DNA of 64,000 nt. Source: Limnanthes douglasii subsp. nivea (taxonomy: Eukaryota; Streptophyta; Magnoliopsida; Brassicales; Limnanthaceae). The first letter of the stretch is position 1. Each line of letters starts with the position of its first letter. The stretch covers positions 134,921,473 through 134,985,472 of the forward strand of contig JAUPFV010000004.1 of NCBI GenBank assembly GCA_036936605.1. Direction: 5' to 3'. This document shows positions 24,650-35,922 of this stretch, in pieces. The notes below the pieces were generated by a model. That model was not told where the DNA came from and ran no database searches. It worked only from the letters and a program-made list of their open reading frames with translations. The translations under genes were made by a program, and so were the position numbers.

Positions 24650-25130
24650 ATTTTACATTGATATTTTTCTGCAGAAATGTACATGTATTTTTCACCAAGG
24701 TGCATGATTTCAAAAGTATATAGTTCAAAAGTATGCAAGTTGAAAAGATAATTGTATGTGTGTATAATATCTTCGAGAACATGGTTTAGAAGGTTCAAAA
24801 AGCTTGTGAGTATTTTGGCTGCTATAAGAGTACTTCAGACTAGACATATCTGCACTTCGAGTCATTGCGGGATCTTGGATATCCCGTTATGGTTCCATCT
24901 CGTAAAGGTTAAATGCATGATTGATTTAGTCATGACATGCATATTATACATTTTCGAAAAGCATTAAGAATAGTGGGATGAAGTGCAAACCTAAACCACA
25001 CTTTATTTTATAATAGAAAAAACAGACTTCATCTTCAATAACATGGTTAGGGAAATAAACTTTCAACGAGATGTTTATTATTACTATAATTTCATTTATA
25101 TCTAATCAAATTTTATTTTCTTCTTTTATC
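24650..25130. other. Unassigned sequence after the copia LTR
   Basis: No gene recognised. Short ORFs lack motifs. The sequence is less AT-rich near 24,830-24,910 but I could not place it in any family. Confidence 0.4.
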
Positions 25131-25137
25131 TTCACTA

Positions 25138-25545
25138 TATACAAATCTAACAGAAAAACCATTGGTCGAAAAACCCAATATAATTATCTTCATGGTGGTT
25201 AGAAGAAGAAGTGATATCATCAATATCAATATTTTCTGAGTCTTGGTCTCTCGCTTCATTATCAAAGGCTAGGTACTCAAAAAAATCTTGTACGGATTAT
25301 GGTTTTTTTCTTTACCAGAATTTTGAAATTCAGGATCACAGAAATATTTGAGTCAGATCAATTTCTAACAGAGTAATATTTTATCCGCTAATTTCTATGA
25401 AGGATCATGAGTTGTTTGAATTATTAGTGCATGATGAGTTGTTACCCGACATACTATTACTTACGAAACTAGTATCATCGGGGTTGTTTTGGTTATATAA
25501 TGGGTTGAAATCATAATTTGAATCTGTATGGTTATTTTGTGTATG
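25138..25545 (-). pseudogene. Degenerate Asn/Asp/Ser-rich coding remnant, unknown
   Basis: One minus-strand frame reads as biased protein over about 130 codons, broken by several stops: NPLYNQNNPDDTSFVSNSMS, GNNSSCTNNSNNS, then VQDFFEYLAFDNEARDQDSE, DITSSSNHHEDNYIGFFDQW and a terminal stop at about 25,150. Asn/Asp/Ser-rich acidic tails of this kind are common in plant transcription factors such as MYB proteins, but no DNA-binding domain is present. Low-confidence call based on codon-like composition only. Confidence 0.3.
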
Positions 25546-26050
25546 TATAATAAAAGGAGAGTGCTGTATAATCCTACAAGGTACCGTTAGTCTAATTTAA
25601 GTGATTTTAATTAACTATTTAATTTAATTCAATAAATAAGAAGGTATTTTATCTAAGAATATGTTAGAGTAGAAAGTATTTGTTATAAATATGAAATTTA
25701 TAGACAGGATTTAGATAGAGAATTTGTGAGATTTAAAATTTGGTAGAAATGAAAGAAAAATAAGTGATGCTTATATATAATATAATGGGGTAAATCATGG
25801 TCGTTAATTTCTACTAAGAAGAGTGGTTCAGATTAAAAGTTTAGGTGTGTCAGAAAAAAATGTGAGATTTCTAATGGTTGAAAACACGTATAAATGATAT
25901 CATTAAAGTTAGTTATAAATTGATTAAATAGTTAAATTTATAACAAACCAACAATACATTTGTTTTCATATAAGATAACCTGATTTTTTTGTTGTCATTA
26001 AAACATATGAAATATATTTCAAAGTATGAATTTTTTATAAGTTTATATAT
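25546..26050. other. AT-rich intergenic stretch
   Basis: No coding signature, RNA gene or clear repeat recognised. Confidence 0.5.
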
Positions 26051-26527
26051 TGTTGGATCATCATTTGCCGTTATTAAAGGTAGATAAAGTTATTATCATC
26101 AAATTACTAGTATCGCCAAAAATATATTCAAGATATTGAAGAGAACGTCGACAAAATAATTAGTCAAAAGCGTCGGCAAGAACACAAAGTAACATAACAA
26201 GACAAAAGCTTTAACAGAAAATATGGTAATAGATGATCGATGCCAAATGATATCCAACTAAATATAAATAACTTCGAGATATTTAAGTATTTGACAAAAA
26301 TGTAATATATTACTTGAATAAAGTAGCTATAAATAGGCGAATAAAGTATCTATAAATATAAGATCCAATCATTATAAACATGTTAATTAATTGATTAATA
26401 AAATTTCTTTTCATCATTTTAATCTTATCTCGTTGTCAATCTCTTAAGAAATAAAACTCTTTTATTGATGTTTTTAGTTTAGGGGTTGAAAACTAAAAAT
26501 ATAATACATAAAAATCTTTTTGCATCA
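26051..26527 (+). repeat. Candidate solo LTR
   Basis: A 477-bp segment starting TGTTGGATCATC and ending TTTTTGCATCA (TG...CA ends), with a gctataaataggcg TATA-type motif near 26,327 and a pyrimidine-rich, AATAAA-containing 3' part. It is flanked on both sides by TA-rich sequence (tatat / atata), so a target duplication cannot be judged. No internal region or second copy is present. Tentative. Confidence 0.3.
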
Positions 26528-27039
26528 ATATATACATAAATAATAAATACAATTAATTAATTAATTGTTAACGAATGGTAAATATAAAACATCATTCTAA
26601 TGAATCTAGAGTAATATAATTTTCATACATCTAATCTAAATGTAGGTGTAGGTTAAAAGTAACTCATCAGTATATGTATCGTTGTAGGACTAAATGGACG
26701 TTGGATCTTTCGTAACATGTATAAGTAAATATTGTTTAAACTCTATGGTTCTTGATCCATGACTTAAATGCAAAGACGTCTACAAATTATTGGGGATGAG
26801 AAAAAATTTCCAAGACTTGTGTCCATTGTGTCGAAGGAAATATGTAAGTGAAATAGATTTAGGTCTTTCGAGAGATAAGTAAGTTGACAAATAAATACTG
26901 AAGAAAATGTTTTGTGAATCATGTCATCTTTTTTTTAAAGTGATTGAGTCTTTTTTTTGAAGAATTTTTCTTCATCTACTTACATATAAAAGAGTGTTTT
27001 TAAAGGTGACTCTAAATGTCTGCTGATTTTGAGTACGTT
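26528..27039. other. AT-rich stretch without recognisable gene
   Basis: No supported feature; includes short T runs near 26,935 and 26,955. Confidence 0.45.
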
Positions 27040-27246
27040 GATGAATTCCTATTATAATAGGTACAACGATCAATGTTTATTCCTCGGTTATACTGAAAAA
27101 GTAAAAGGGTATAGATTGTGGTATCTTGAACTCGGACGTCAGAAAGTTTTGATAAGTGAAGATGTAGTTTTTTAATGAAGAGGACATGTCATTGAGGAAC
27201 GTGGTAAAAACTCAGCCTAGGATTGCCGGAAAGAGATGTGATGTTG
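27040..27246 (+). mobile_element. Ty1/copia integrase C-terminal scrap
   Basis: Reads YNDQCLFLGYTEKVKGYRLW, then YLELGRQKVLISEDVVF, matching the copia integrase C-terminal segment (FLGYxxGVKGYRLW...SRDVVF). It is about 200 bp long with no other domains. A non-autonomous LTR element is inserted directly downstream. Confidence 0.65.
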
Positions 27247-27251
27247 ATGAT

Positions 27252-27586
27252 TGATGTAGCCTAGAAAGTCCAAACACAAATTTATTTAATTTTATTTTAT
27301 TTTAGTCAAATGTCTTATATTATTAAAATCAAATCTAATTATATTAAGATTTGATTTTATTTTATTTTAGAATATTTATTTTATTTCTTTGTATTCTGAT
27401 TTAGGATTTTGAGAAGCTCTTATATAAAGTATCATATGCTTTAAGTTATTTTAAGTTTTTGAATAATATATTTTTATCTATGAATATTTCAATCTTTGTT
27501 ACCTTTATATTAGGGTTTCATCATGTTACCCTTGAATTAAAGTTTCATCTATCGTTGCTTCTTCTTCTATTTCCGCTGCGTCATCA
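27252..27586 (+). repeat. 5' LTR of the 27.3-kb element
   Basis: 335 bp, TGATGTAGCC...GCGTCATCA, with attagggtttcatcatgtta shared with the 3' LTR and runs of the pentamer ttttattttatttta. Confidence 0.85.
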
Positions 27587-28113
27587 GTTTGGTATCAGAG
27601 CCTCAGTTCCTGCTACGGGGCAAACATGTTTCTGAATCCTGATTTCATCTGATTCAAGGTCTAAAGAAGAGAACAACATCTATGGTCATGAAAATCTCGA
27701 AGATCGTTTGGTATGCGGGGACACACCAGGCGTTTCGATAAATAATCGCATTGACCGGTGACAAAAGGAGTTTAAATTGGCTACCAATCTTCGGATCAAG
27801 GTAAAACTTTCTTATCGAGATGTTGTCTCAGACTATGAAGAGGTTTTCAAAACCATTTTTTTCATGAACTGGACATGGGGATATTGTCTTGAGGCTATGA
27901 AAACGTTTTCCAAACCAAATTTTTTCATCAACTGGATGGCTTCAATGTGATTTCGAATAAGGAACACTCGAGAAGAATTTATCTTATTCCGATAAGTTCA
28001 ACAATTATAATTCTCAATGTAACAATTGAAATAAAATAAAATAAAATAATTTTGGTTGTTGGTGGTGTTGGTGCTTTGAATTCGAGGACGAATTCTTGTC
28101 ATCCAAAGGAGGA

Positions 28114-28439
28114 TGATGTAGCCGAGAAAGTCCAAGCACAAACTTTTTTTTATTTTATTTTATTTTATTCAAATATCTTATATTATATAAATCAAATCTA
28201 ATTATATTAAGATGTTTTTTTTTAGAATATTTTTTTATTTTTTTATTCTAATTTAGGATTTTCAGAAACTCTTATAGAAAACCTCATATGCTTAAGTTAT
28301 TTTAAGTTTTTGGAATATTATATTTTTATCTCTGAAAATTTCAATCTTTGTTACCCTTATATTAGGGTTTCATCATGTTACCATTGAATTAGGGTTTCAA
28401 TGTATTGTTGCTTCTTCTTCTATTTCTGCTGCGTCATCA
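28114..28439 (+). repeat. 3' LTR of the 27.3-kb element
   Basis: 326 bp, same ends as the 5' LTR. Its last 40 bases plus the downstream flank are duplicated again at 29,550. Confidence 0.85.
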
Positions 28440-28464
28440 ATGATGGATTTGATCTCGAAAGTGA
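28400..28464 (+). repeat. Left copy of a 65-bp direct repeat flanking the organellar insert
   Basis: Spans the end of the 3' LTR, its ATGAT target duplication and about 20 bases of flank (ggatttgatctcgaaagtga). It is repeated at 29,550-29,614 with about four mismatches. Confidence 0.8.
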
Positions 28465-29549
28465 ATGTAAGAGAAATTCAAATGTTATAACTCCAGGAAC
28501 GATCAGAAAAAGAAAAGAGAACCTAATTTGAAGACACCCTTACCTTCTATCAAAAAAGGATTCAATCCAGCCGGCCTAGCCCAAAAAATGCAAATGCAAT
28601 TAAAGAAGAAGATTCTTTCGGTGAATGGCATCCATGACCAACAGATAGGGAGTACTTTGTCGTGTGTCATTGCTTTGGATTTGAGTCTGTCCAAAAACAA
28701 ACCTAAAAGGCGATTTGGTGTAAGAAGGAGGACCTTATTAGGGTGCGTGAATAGGATCCCTCTTAGGTGATGGATTCGCATTCTCATTCTATCAGGATGA
28801 TAGCCATCTGCAACTAATGCCGCTTCCACACTCCTTTCGATCGGCCCTTTCTAGTAGGGTATGGAATTGAGCCAAGTGCCTGATTTCATTCAGCCCAATT
28901 CGAGAAATAAGAAATTGATTATCTAGTTGGCGGAACCGCTCCTCATCATAGAATGCAGGAGGATGGATCTCAGGAATCTCCGGTACCGCAACCGGTAATT
29001 CTTCCCCTGGAATCTCTCTTCTACTATGAAGAACTTCCTTCCCTTAATGGGCTATGACCTATGAGTTAGGGCAGAGACCTTACCAATGGTACTAGCTAAG
29101 TAGCTGGCGCCTTCTGCATTCCACAGCTCTAGAGGAACATTCCTGGCTGGTTTACTGCGTGCACGCTTAAGCTACTACACGAAGACCTCGCTTGGCTTGA
29201 ACTTGAAGTGAACTCCGAAAGAGGGAAGTCAGAAGCCGGAAATAACTCAATCATAAGAGATCAATTCACACTATCCCGACCTGGGTGAATGAGTCTTTGA
29301 GTTCGCTAAATAGCTAGTCGGTAGGAGATACGTAATCTGTTCTTTCTTTCCTATGGAAACCCGCCTCTGAAGAGCCCTATCTCTACCTTGATAATAGACT
29401 GAACACAAGGCCAATCTTCAAAAAACTACAAAAAGAACTGATGCGATCTCAACCGGAAAGTGATTATTTTCGCTCTTTTTTTATCTCTAAAAAGGCTCTT
29501 CTTCTCTTATGATTTTATTTCTACTGAGCTTACTTTCCTTGCTATAACC
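28465..29549. other. Organellar, probably mitochondrial, DNA insert (NUMT)
   Basis: About 1.1 kb with clearly higher GC than its surroundings and plant-mitochondrial character (phrases such as ctcaaccggaaagtg and ggttccgccaactag-type sequence on the minus strand). The longest reading frames (minus, 28,503-28,829, and an upstream minus frame with EIHPPAFYDEERFRQLDNQF) look like degraded organellar coding sequence, but I cannot name a gene. Classification rests on composition and style, not on a recognised gene; a search against plant mitogenomes would settle it. Confidence 0.55.
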
Positions 29550-29614
29550 ATGTATTGTTGCTTCTTCTTCTATTTCCGCTGCGTCATCAATGATGGATTT
29601 GATCTCAAAAGTAA
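29550..29614 (+). repeat. Right copy of the 65-bp direct repeat
   Basis: Contains tgtattgttgcttcttctt, gcgtcatcaatgatgg and gatttgatctcaaaagt, repeating the LTR-end/flank boundary from 28,400-28,464. It continues rightwards into the original flank. Confidence 0.8.
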
Positions 29615-29717
29615 AATTAGTATTGCTTTTGTCAAAGAAGATTTTGGGCATGGTTTTGCCTCAATTCGTAAATAGAAAGTTCAACCACTCCATGAGTCTA
29701 TTGCTCCACTTAATTTT

Positions 29718-29945
29718 TAAAGTGGACCGGACCGGATCGAACCGAACCAATAATGGACCAAATCGAAAGAGACCGAAACGAATTCGGACCGAACTGGAAC
29801 CGGAACCTACCGGACCGGATCGAACCGACCGAAAACTTAATGGTCAGATCCGATTCCAAAAAATAGAATAAAAAACTTAGTGGTCCAGTCTGGTCCAAAT
29901 CGATAAGCTTAGTGGTCCGGTCCGGTTCCGGTAAAACCTGAACCG
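29718..29945. repeat. GGACCGG/CCGGTCC-rich self-complementary repeat
   Basis: Dense irregular iteration of ggaccgg, gaaccg and aaccgg on the left, and of tggtccggtccggttccgg on the right. The two sides are complementary, so the segment can fold on itself. No family assigned. It lies about 80-140 bp upstream of the kinase gene. Confidence 0.7.
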
Positions 29946-30085
29946 ATAAGACCGCTATTTTCTGTGGCGAAGATTAATTACAAAAGTACTACTTTTCAAC
30001 GCTAAATGTATTATGTACATGCTTGGGGTCACCAATTCTTTTTTCCTTTCTAAATAAGCTAAAAATCAAGAGGAAGCAAACAAGG

Positions 30086-31573
30086 ATGGAGTCTTTGGAG
30101 TTTGAGTTTGAAACTATTAAACTTGCCACAGATAATTTCTCAGAGGCGAACAAGCTTGGACAAGATGGATTTGGTGCAGTTTACAAGGTAGCCATGTTTG
30201 AAAAACGATTTATATTTATCTTGTTGAATGTGGAGTGTTATGATTTACTCATTTGGATTCGTTTACAGGGTAATCTTGCGGACGGACAGAAAATAGCAGT
30301 AAAAAGATTAGACAAGGCTTCAGAACAAGGAGACGCGGAATTTAGAAACGAAATCTTATTGCTGGCCAAACTGCAACACCGCAATTTAGTTAGGCTCCTT
30401 GGATTCTGCCTCCAAGGAAGCGAGAGAGTTCTAGTCTATCAGTTTGTCCCAAATGCTAGCCTCGATCAATTCATATTTGGTATGAACTTTTAGTTCATTT
30501 ATTTTCAAAACAGAGCATCTTGATTTATATACTTTGTATTAATTTAGTTCATCTTCTTTTACAAAAAAGAGCATGTTGATTTACGTCAAGAACTTTTGGT
30601 CCTATGCTTCTTGATTTAGATCCTACCAAGCGCACGCTATTGGACTGGGAAAGACGCCACAAAATCATAAGAGGCATTGCTCGGGGAGTTCTGTATCTCC
30701 ATGAAGATTCTCGTCTACGTATTATTCATCGTGATCTAAAACCAGGCAACATTTTGTTAGGTATAGACATGAACCCGGAAATTGCCGATTTTGGTATGGC
30801 AAGACTATTTAATTTGGATGAAAGTGAAGCCGTGACTTATAGAATTGCGGGAACACGGTGAGTATTTCGTTATATCTTTGACTGCCTGGGTGAAATAATT
30901 TGATAAAAAATATGACCATGGTAATTTAATGACGCAAGGATTAATTGAAGAATAACTCCATGGTTATTTTACAGTGGTTATATGGCTCCTGAGTATCTAA
31001 TTGAGGGACAATTCTCAGTTAAGAGTGATGTTTTCAGTTATGGGGTCTTAGTGCTTGAGATTGTGAGTGGTAAGAGAAACAATTCTTTCCGCAATGGTGA
31101 AGATGTAGAACATATTATTGGATATGTAAGTACAAAGGTTTATTAGTATCATTTTTTTACATAATTGTAATTTTGAAATTAGATCATTTGTCTAGTATAT
31201 CTCGACCGTATAATTTTCTCAGGCATGGAAGAAATGGAAGAACGGAACCACAATAAATATGGTGGATCCTTTATTGACTTCTGGCTCAAGTGAGGAAATG
31301 ATGAGATGCATACACATCGGATTGTTATGTTGTCAGTATAATAAGGCCGATAGACCAACAATGAGTGAAGTTATGCTAATGCTAGACGGCTCCTCATATA
31401 CTCTTAAAGCCCCGACTCAACCTGGATTTTTAATGGATAGTACTAATATAGATTATAACTTGAAGACAACATCTTATGATAAATTCAAGTTTTTGAATAA
31501 AATCGGCCTAGGCTTCTTCCTGAAAAAACAGAAAAGGCCAAAAGAGATAACCAAAAGTAAGTTGAAAGTTTGA
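30086..31573 (+). CDS. CRK-type kinase domain 1 (ectodomain-less receptor-like kinase)
   Basis: Five-exon Ser/Thr kinase: 30,086-30,187, 30,269-30,479, 30,620-30,857, 30,975-31,125 and 31,223-31,573, all GT-AG and frame-preserving (350 residues). It begins [20 protein letters not shown]; a longer in-frame start at 30,023 adds 21 residues rich in Lys. Motifs: glycine loop GQDGFGAV (second Gly is Asp), IAVKRL with the ATP Lys, [17 protein letters not shown] with the alphaC Glu, [24 protein letters not shown]. Sequence style and intron positions match cysteine-rich receptor-like kinases. No DUF26 ectodomain, signal peptide or membrane helix is present upstream; 5' sequence is repeat-derived. The last exon ends not with the usual CRK tail but with a basic, juxtamembrane-like stretch ([14 protein letters not shown]) containing a GTAAGT donor 14 bases before the TGA. 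It may be the first half of a tandem-kinase gene with kinase 2. Confidence 0.8.
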
Positions 31574-31688
31574 TATATGGCACACATTTTTGTAGTAAAA
31601 TATTTGTGTGCCTTGCATAGTCATCCTAACCGAGATTACTCAGCTATAACACTCTTTTTCTTTTTTTCTTTTCTTTTTTGGTTAGTAG
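31557..31688 (+). promoter_or_regulatory. Predicted in-frame intron joining kinase 1 to kinase 2
   Basis: Donor AAAA|GTAAGT at 31,557; acceptor after a long T/C tract (ctctttttctttttttctt) ending gttagtag at 31,688. The length is 132 nt, a multiple of three. The split codon A|GT restores Ser and continues GAA AGT AGC in the kinase 2 frame. If retained, the TGA at 31,571-31,573 ends kinase 1. An ATG at 31,577 inside the intron is in frame with kinase 2 and would add a hydrophobic stretch (AITLFFFFSFLFWLVG). Splicing is inferred, not shown. Confidence 0.6.
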
Positions 31689-33117
<1,429 letters not shown>

Positions 33118-33449
33118 TAGCATCTTGGATTAAACGATTCTAGGACAATTCATGTTCGAAAATTGTGTGCTACACTACAATATGTATCATATACTACATT
33201 AAACGTGTCTTATGCCACTTCCTTTTATTTCCATGTGATTAACATTATGCATATTTTTTTTCCTTTTTCTTTTTCTAATAACATGACCCGCAGCTCATCA
33301 ATATTGTTTTTCTTCTTTGCCATTACCTGGCAAAGAAAATGGTTTTGGATATTCTGACCAGCCAAGTCATTAACATTATTATCACGATCCTTTTTTACTT
33401 GCGACAGGGAGTTACTCAAGGATACCTTTTTCTCCCGAAGGGTTTCAAT
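33118..33449. other. Intergenic stretch downstream of the kinase locus
   Basis: No gene. The 3' untranslated region and polyadenylation site of the kinase locus should lie here. A T-rich stretch near 33,250-33,280 is the only notable feature. Confidence 0.4.
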
Positions 33450-34488
33450 TCAGTTTTGGCTTTTGTCGTTCGGTGCTCCAATTGTTTCTGACGTTTGTCT
33501 TGCTCCAATTAGTTGTCCCGCACTTCTCTTTTTCATGGCCAGCGGCGCAATTATATTGTATAAAGAAACGGCGAGGACATCAGATTTTACTAAAGGAAAA
33601 TTATTTGTGCTTCCTGGCAATGTAAGCACGGGTAGATGTAATCCACTCGACGATGTCCCTACCATAGTGTTTGTATCTCTGGAAGGACTCAGACACAGTT
33701 TTTCTGGGACAAAATACTCATTTCTTCTTTGTCTGCGCTTTTGGTAGGAATTACTACAACGTCGGCATTTTCTGATGTGGATTGGTCTGGTATTTCGAAA
33801 CGCTCTTCGGTAAGTCTGATAGGCCCAATCAATTTTGCACCCTCTGCGTATTGTTCAAATAAGGCCAGGAATGTCCCCTTCTCAACAACAGGAAGACTAG
33901 TTTTAAGTTCTCCACCCTTCAAGTTGATTTTCCTTTTTACCGCCGTTGACCTCTTGACTTTACCGTCGTCGGTAGTAACCTTTTTTCTTTTCTTCTCGAT
34001 TTCCTTATTCTCCTTACTACAGGGTTTTTCAGCGCTAACAACATGATCACTAAGAACTATAGTAGTTTATCTTCCGCATCAGCCATAGGATCGACCTAAT
34101 CAACATCAGTTTCATCCTTGACCTCCTCATCAACGAGTTAGTCATATTTAGAGTGTTTGCTAGGCGTCCTATTTCCCTTCGGCAAGAATAAGTTGGCATC
34201 AGGAGCATCGGTCTTCAATACCAAATGTACTAGGTCGGGTGGTTGCCGCAACTATTCAGCAGTCAAGGGTTCGTTCAAACACCGCCAAAGATTTCTGTTT
34301 ATCAAACTAGTATTCTTGAAGTAACGACAGAACACCTCGGCCCCCAATTCTTCTGAGCATACTCATTTAGCTTCCGGAAAGTCAACTTGGCAGATTTAAA
34401 GTGGTCATTTTCAAGCTGTTGAATATTTTCCTTCGATATTGAAATAAACATTTTCATGTAAAAAAAGTATTTATATATATATATATAT

Positions 34489-34950
34489 TGTTATTTATTT
34501 TAGTGTAACTGGATCGACTAGTCGACCAATTTAATCATGATATATTATCAAACAAGTCGTAGAGTGCGGAGTGCACGCTTGTTAGATTAAATCATGATTA
34601 GCGGGGTCAAGGGGCGGAGCCCCTTGGTTAAACCGGCTATTGTTGCAAGTCAACAGAATTTTGAATTTGAAAATTTGACCGTTATATTCAAATTTTAAAT
34701 TTCAACCGTTTTATTACAAAACCAGTTAAGAGACCCTAACTGCCCTAACTTCCAAACTGTTTTTGGTTGGTCGAATTTATAAATATGGGTTCTGTTGAAA
34801 TGATATTAGATCATTTTTCATCCTCTCTGTTCGAAATTATATCTCTGATTTTATCCAATTGAAATTTTTGGAGAACCCCAAAAATATTTCAATAAGAAAT
34901 TGTTTACAAGACTTGAGAGATTATCCGGAAACGAAACACTATTTTCTACA
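34489..34950 (+). repeat. 5' LTR of the nested copia
   Basis: 462 bp, TG...CA ends, with tttataaatatggg TATA-type promoter near 34,778. It contains about 34 bp (gtgcacgcttgttagatta and neighbours) absent from the 3' LTR. Confidence 0.92.
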
Positions 34951-34971
34951 TTTTATTGAAATATTCTGGTC

Positions 34972-35922
34972 TTGTTGATGAAGATAGAGATGACGAACGG
35001 AGGAGAATCTACGAAGGAGATGACAAGCAAATTCGCTAAGTTGGACAAGTTCGAAGGACATGATTTCAGACGATGGCAGAAAAATATGCATTTTCTGTTA
35101 ACTACACTCAAGGTTGTGTATGTCTTGAGTACCCCCTGGCGAGAGATCACTGAGAATGAAACATTGGAACAAACGAGGAGGCGCAGCAAGTGGGAGAATG
35201 ATGACTACATTTGTCGAGGCCATATATTAAACGGTATGTCTGATACTTTGTTTGATGTATACCAAAATGTCGAATCTGCAAAAGAGTTATGGGATTCTAT
35301 AGAATCAAAATGCATGGCAGAAGATGCTTCTAGTAGGAAGTTCCTGGTTAGTAATTTTATAAATTACAAAATGGTTGACTCTAGACCTGTAATGGAACAG
35401 TACAATGAACTACTAAGAATTCTGGGTCAATTTGTTCAACACAACATGAAAATGGACGAATGTATTTCGGTTTCTTCTGTTATTGACAAATTGCCTCCTT
35501 CATGGAAAGATTTTAAACACACACTGAAACACAACAAGGAAGAAATGACTCTAGTCGAACTTGGTAGTCATTTTAAGATTGAAGAGTCTCTAAGGGCTCA
35601 AGATGAATTAAGTAATCCCAAGGGTAAAAACCAAGTGGGAAACTCATCTGTAAATATGGCTGAGAGCAGCGGATTCTTTAAGAATGGAAATACAGATAAG
35701 GGGAATAAACGAAAGTTTAAAGGAAACAACAAAAACAATAATTTTAACAGCAAAAAGCCTAAAATAGCATGCTGGAAATATGGCAAACCTGGTCACTTTA
35801 GAAGGGATTGTCGAGTTGGAAAAGGCAAAAATAATGTTGGTCCAAGTGGGAACAATGCTGGTTCAAGTGGAAACAATGCTGGTTCAAGTGGATCTAAGGA
35901 TCCTGAAAAGCAACAAGGTTAG
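34972..35922 (+). CDS. gag: Copia Gag polyprotein portion
   Basis: 316 codons open to a TAG at 35,920. A second Met at 34,990 (MTNGGESTKEMTSKFAKLDK) is the more usual start. Capsid region FEGHDFRRWQKNMHFLLTTL (DUF4219/UBN2-type), then CISVSSVIDKLPPSWKDFKH, then a basic stretch KRKFKGNNKNNN. The CCHC zinc knuckle reads CWKYGKPGHFRRDC, so the second Cys is Tyr (residues about 264-277). It ends in a tandem Asn-Asn-Ala-Gly-Ser-Ser-Gly repeat. Gag packages element RNA in virus-like particles; the damaged knuckle would impair that. Confidence 0.85.
   Translation: MLMKIEMTNGGESTKEMTSKFAKLDKFEGHDFRRWQKNMHFLLTTLKVVYVLSTPWREITENETLEQTRRRSKWENDDYICRGHILNGMSDTLFDVYQNVESAKELWDSIESKCMAEDASSRKFLVSNFINYKMVDSRPVMEQYNELLRILGQFVQHNMKMDECISVSSVIDKLPPSWKDFKHTLKHNKEEMTLVELGSHFKIEESLRAQDELSNPKGKNQVGNSSVNMAESSGFFKNGNTDKGNKRKFKGNNKNNNFNSKKPKIACWKYGKPGHFRRDCRVGKGKNNVGPSGNNAGSSGNNAGSSGSKDPEKQQG

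Larger units (their letters stand above)
27252..28439 (+). mobile_element. Complete non-autonomous LTR element (TRIM/small LARD-like)
   Basis: 1,188 bp. LTRs at 27,252-27,586 and 28,114-28,439 both start TGATGTAGCC and end GCGTCATCA, giving terminal inverted repeats TGATG/CATCA. An initiator-Met PBS (tggtatcagagcc, 27,590-27,602) lies three bases inside the left LTR. A polypurine tract aaaggagga (28,105-28,113) abuts the right one. A perfect 5-bp target duplication ATGAT occurs at 27,247-27,251 and 28,440-28,444. The 527-bp interior has no long ORF; patches such as CGDTPGVSINNRID may be gag debris. It therefore depends on proteins from another element. The LTRs have diverged moderately. Confidence 0.85.

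Noticed and set aside
28528..28770. Plus-strand 80-codon ORF in the organellar insert
   Set aside because: Overlaps a minus frame of similar length, no recognisable domain; insufficient to call a gene.
29590..29898. Arg/Pro/Thr-rich ORFs on both strands
   Set aside because: Both are translations of the self-complementary GGACCGG repeat.
31577..31688. True start exon of a separate kinase 2 gene with a membrane helix
   Set aside because: The hydrophobic codons coincide with a polypyrimidine tract ending in a good acceptor; kept only as an alternative under the intron finding.
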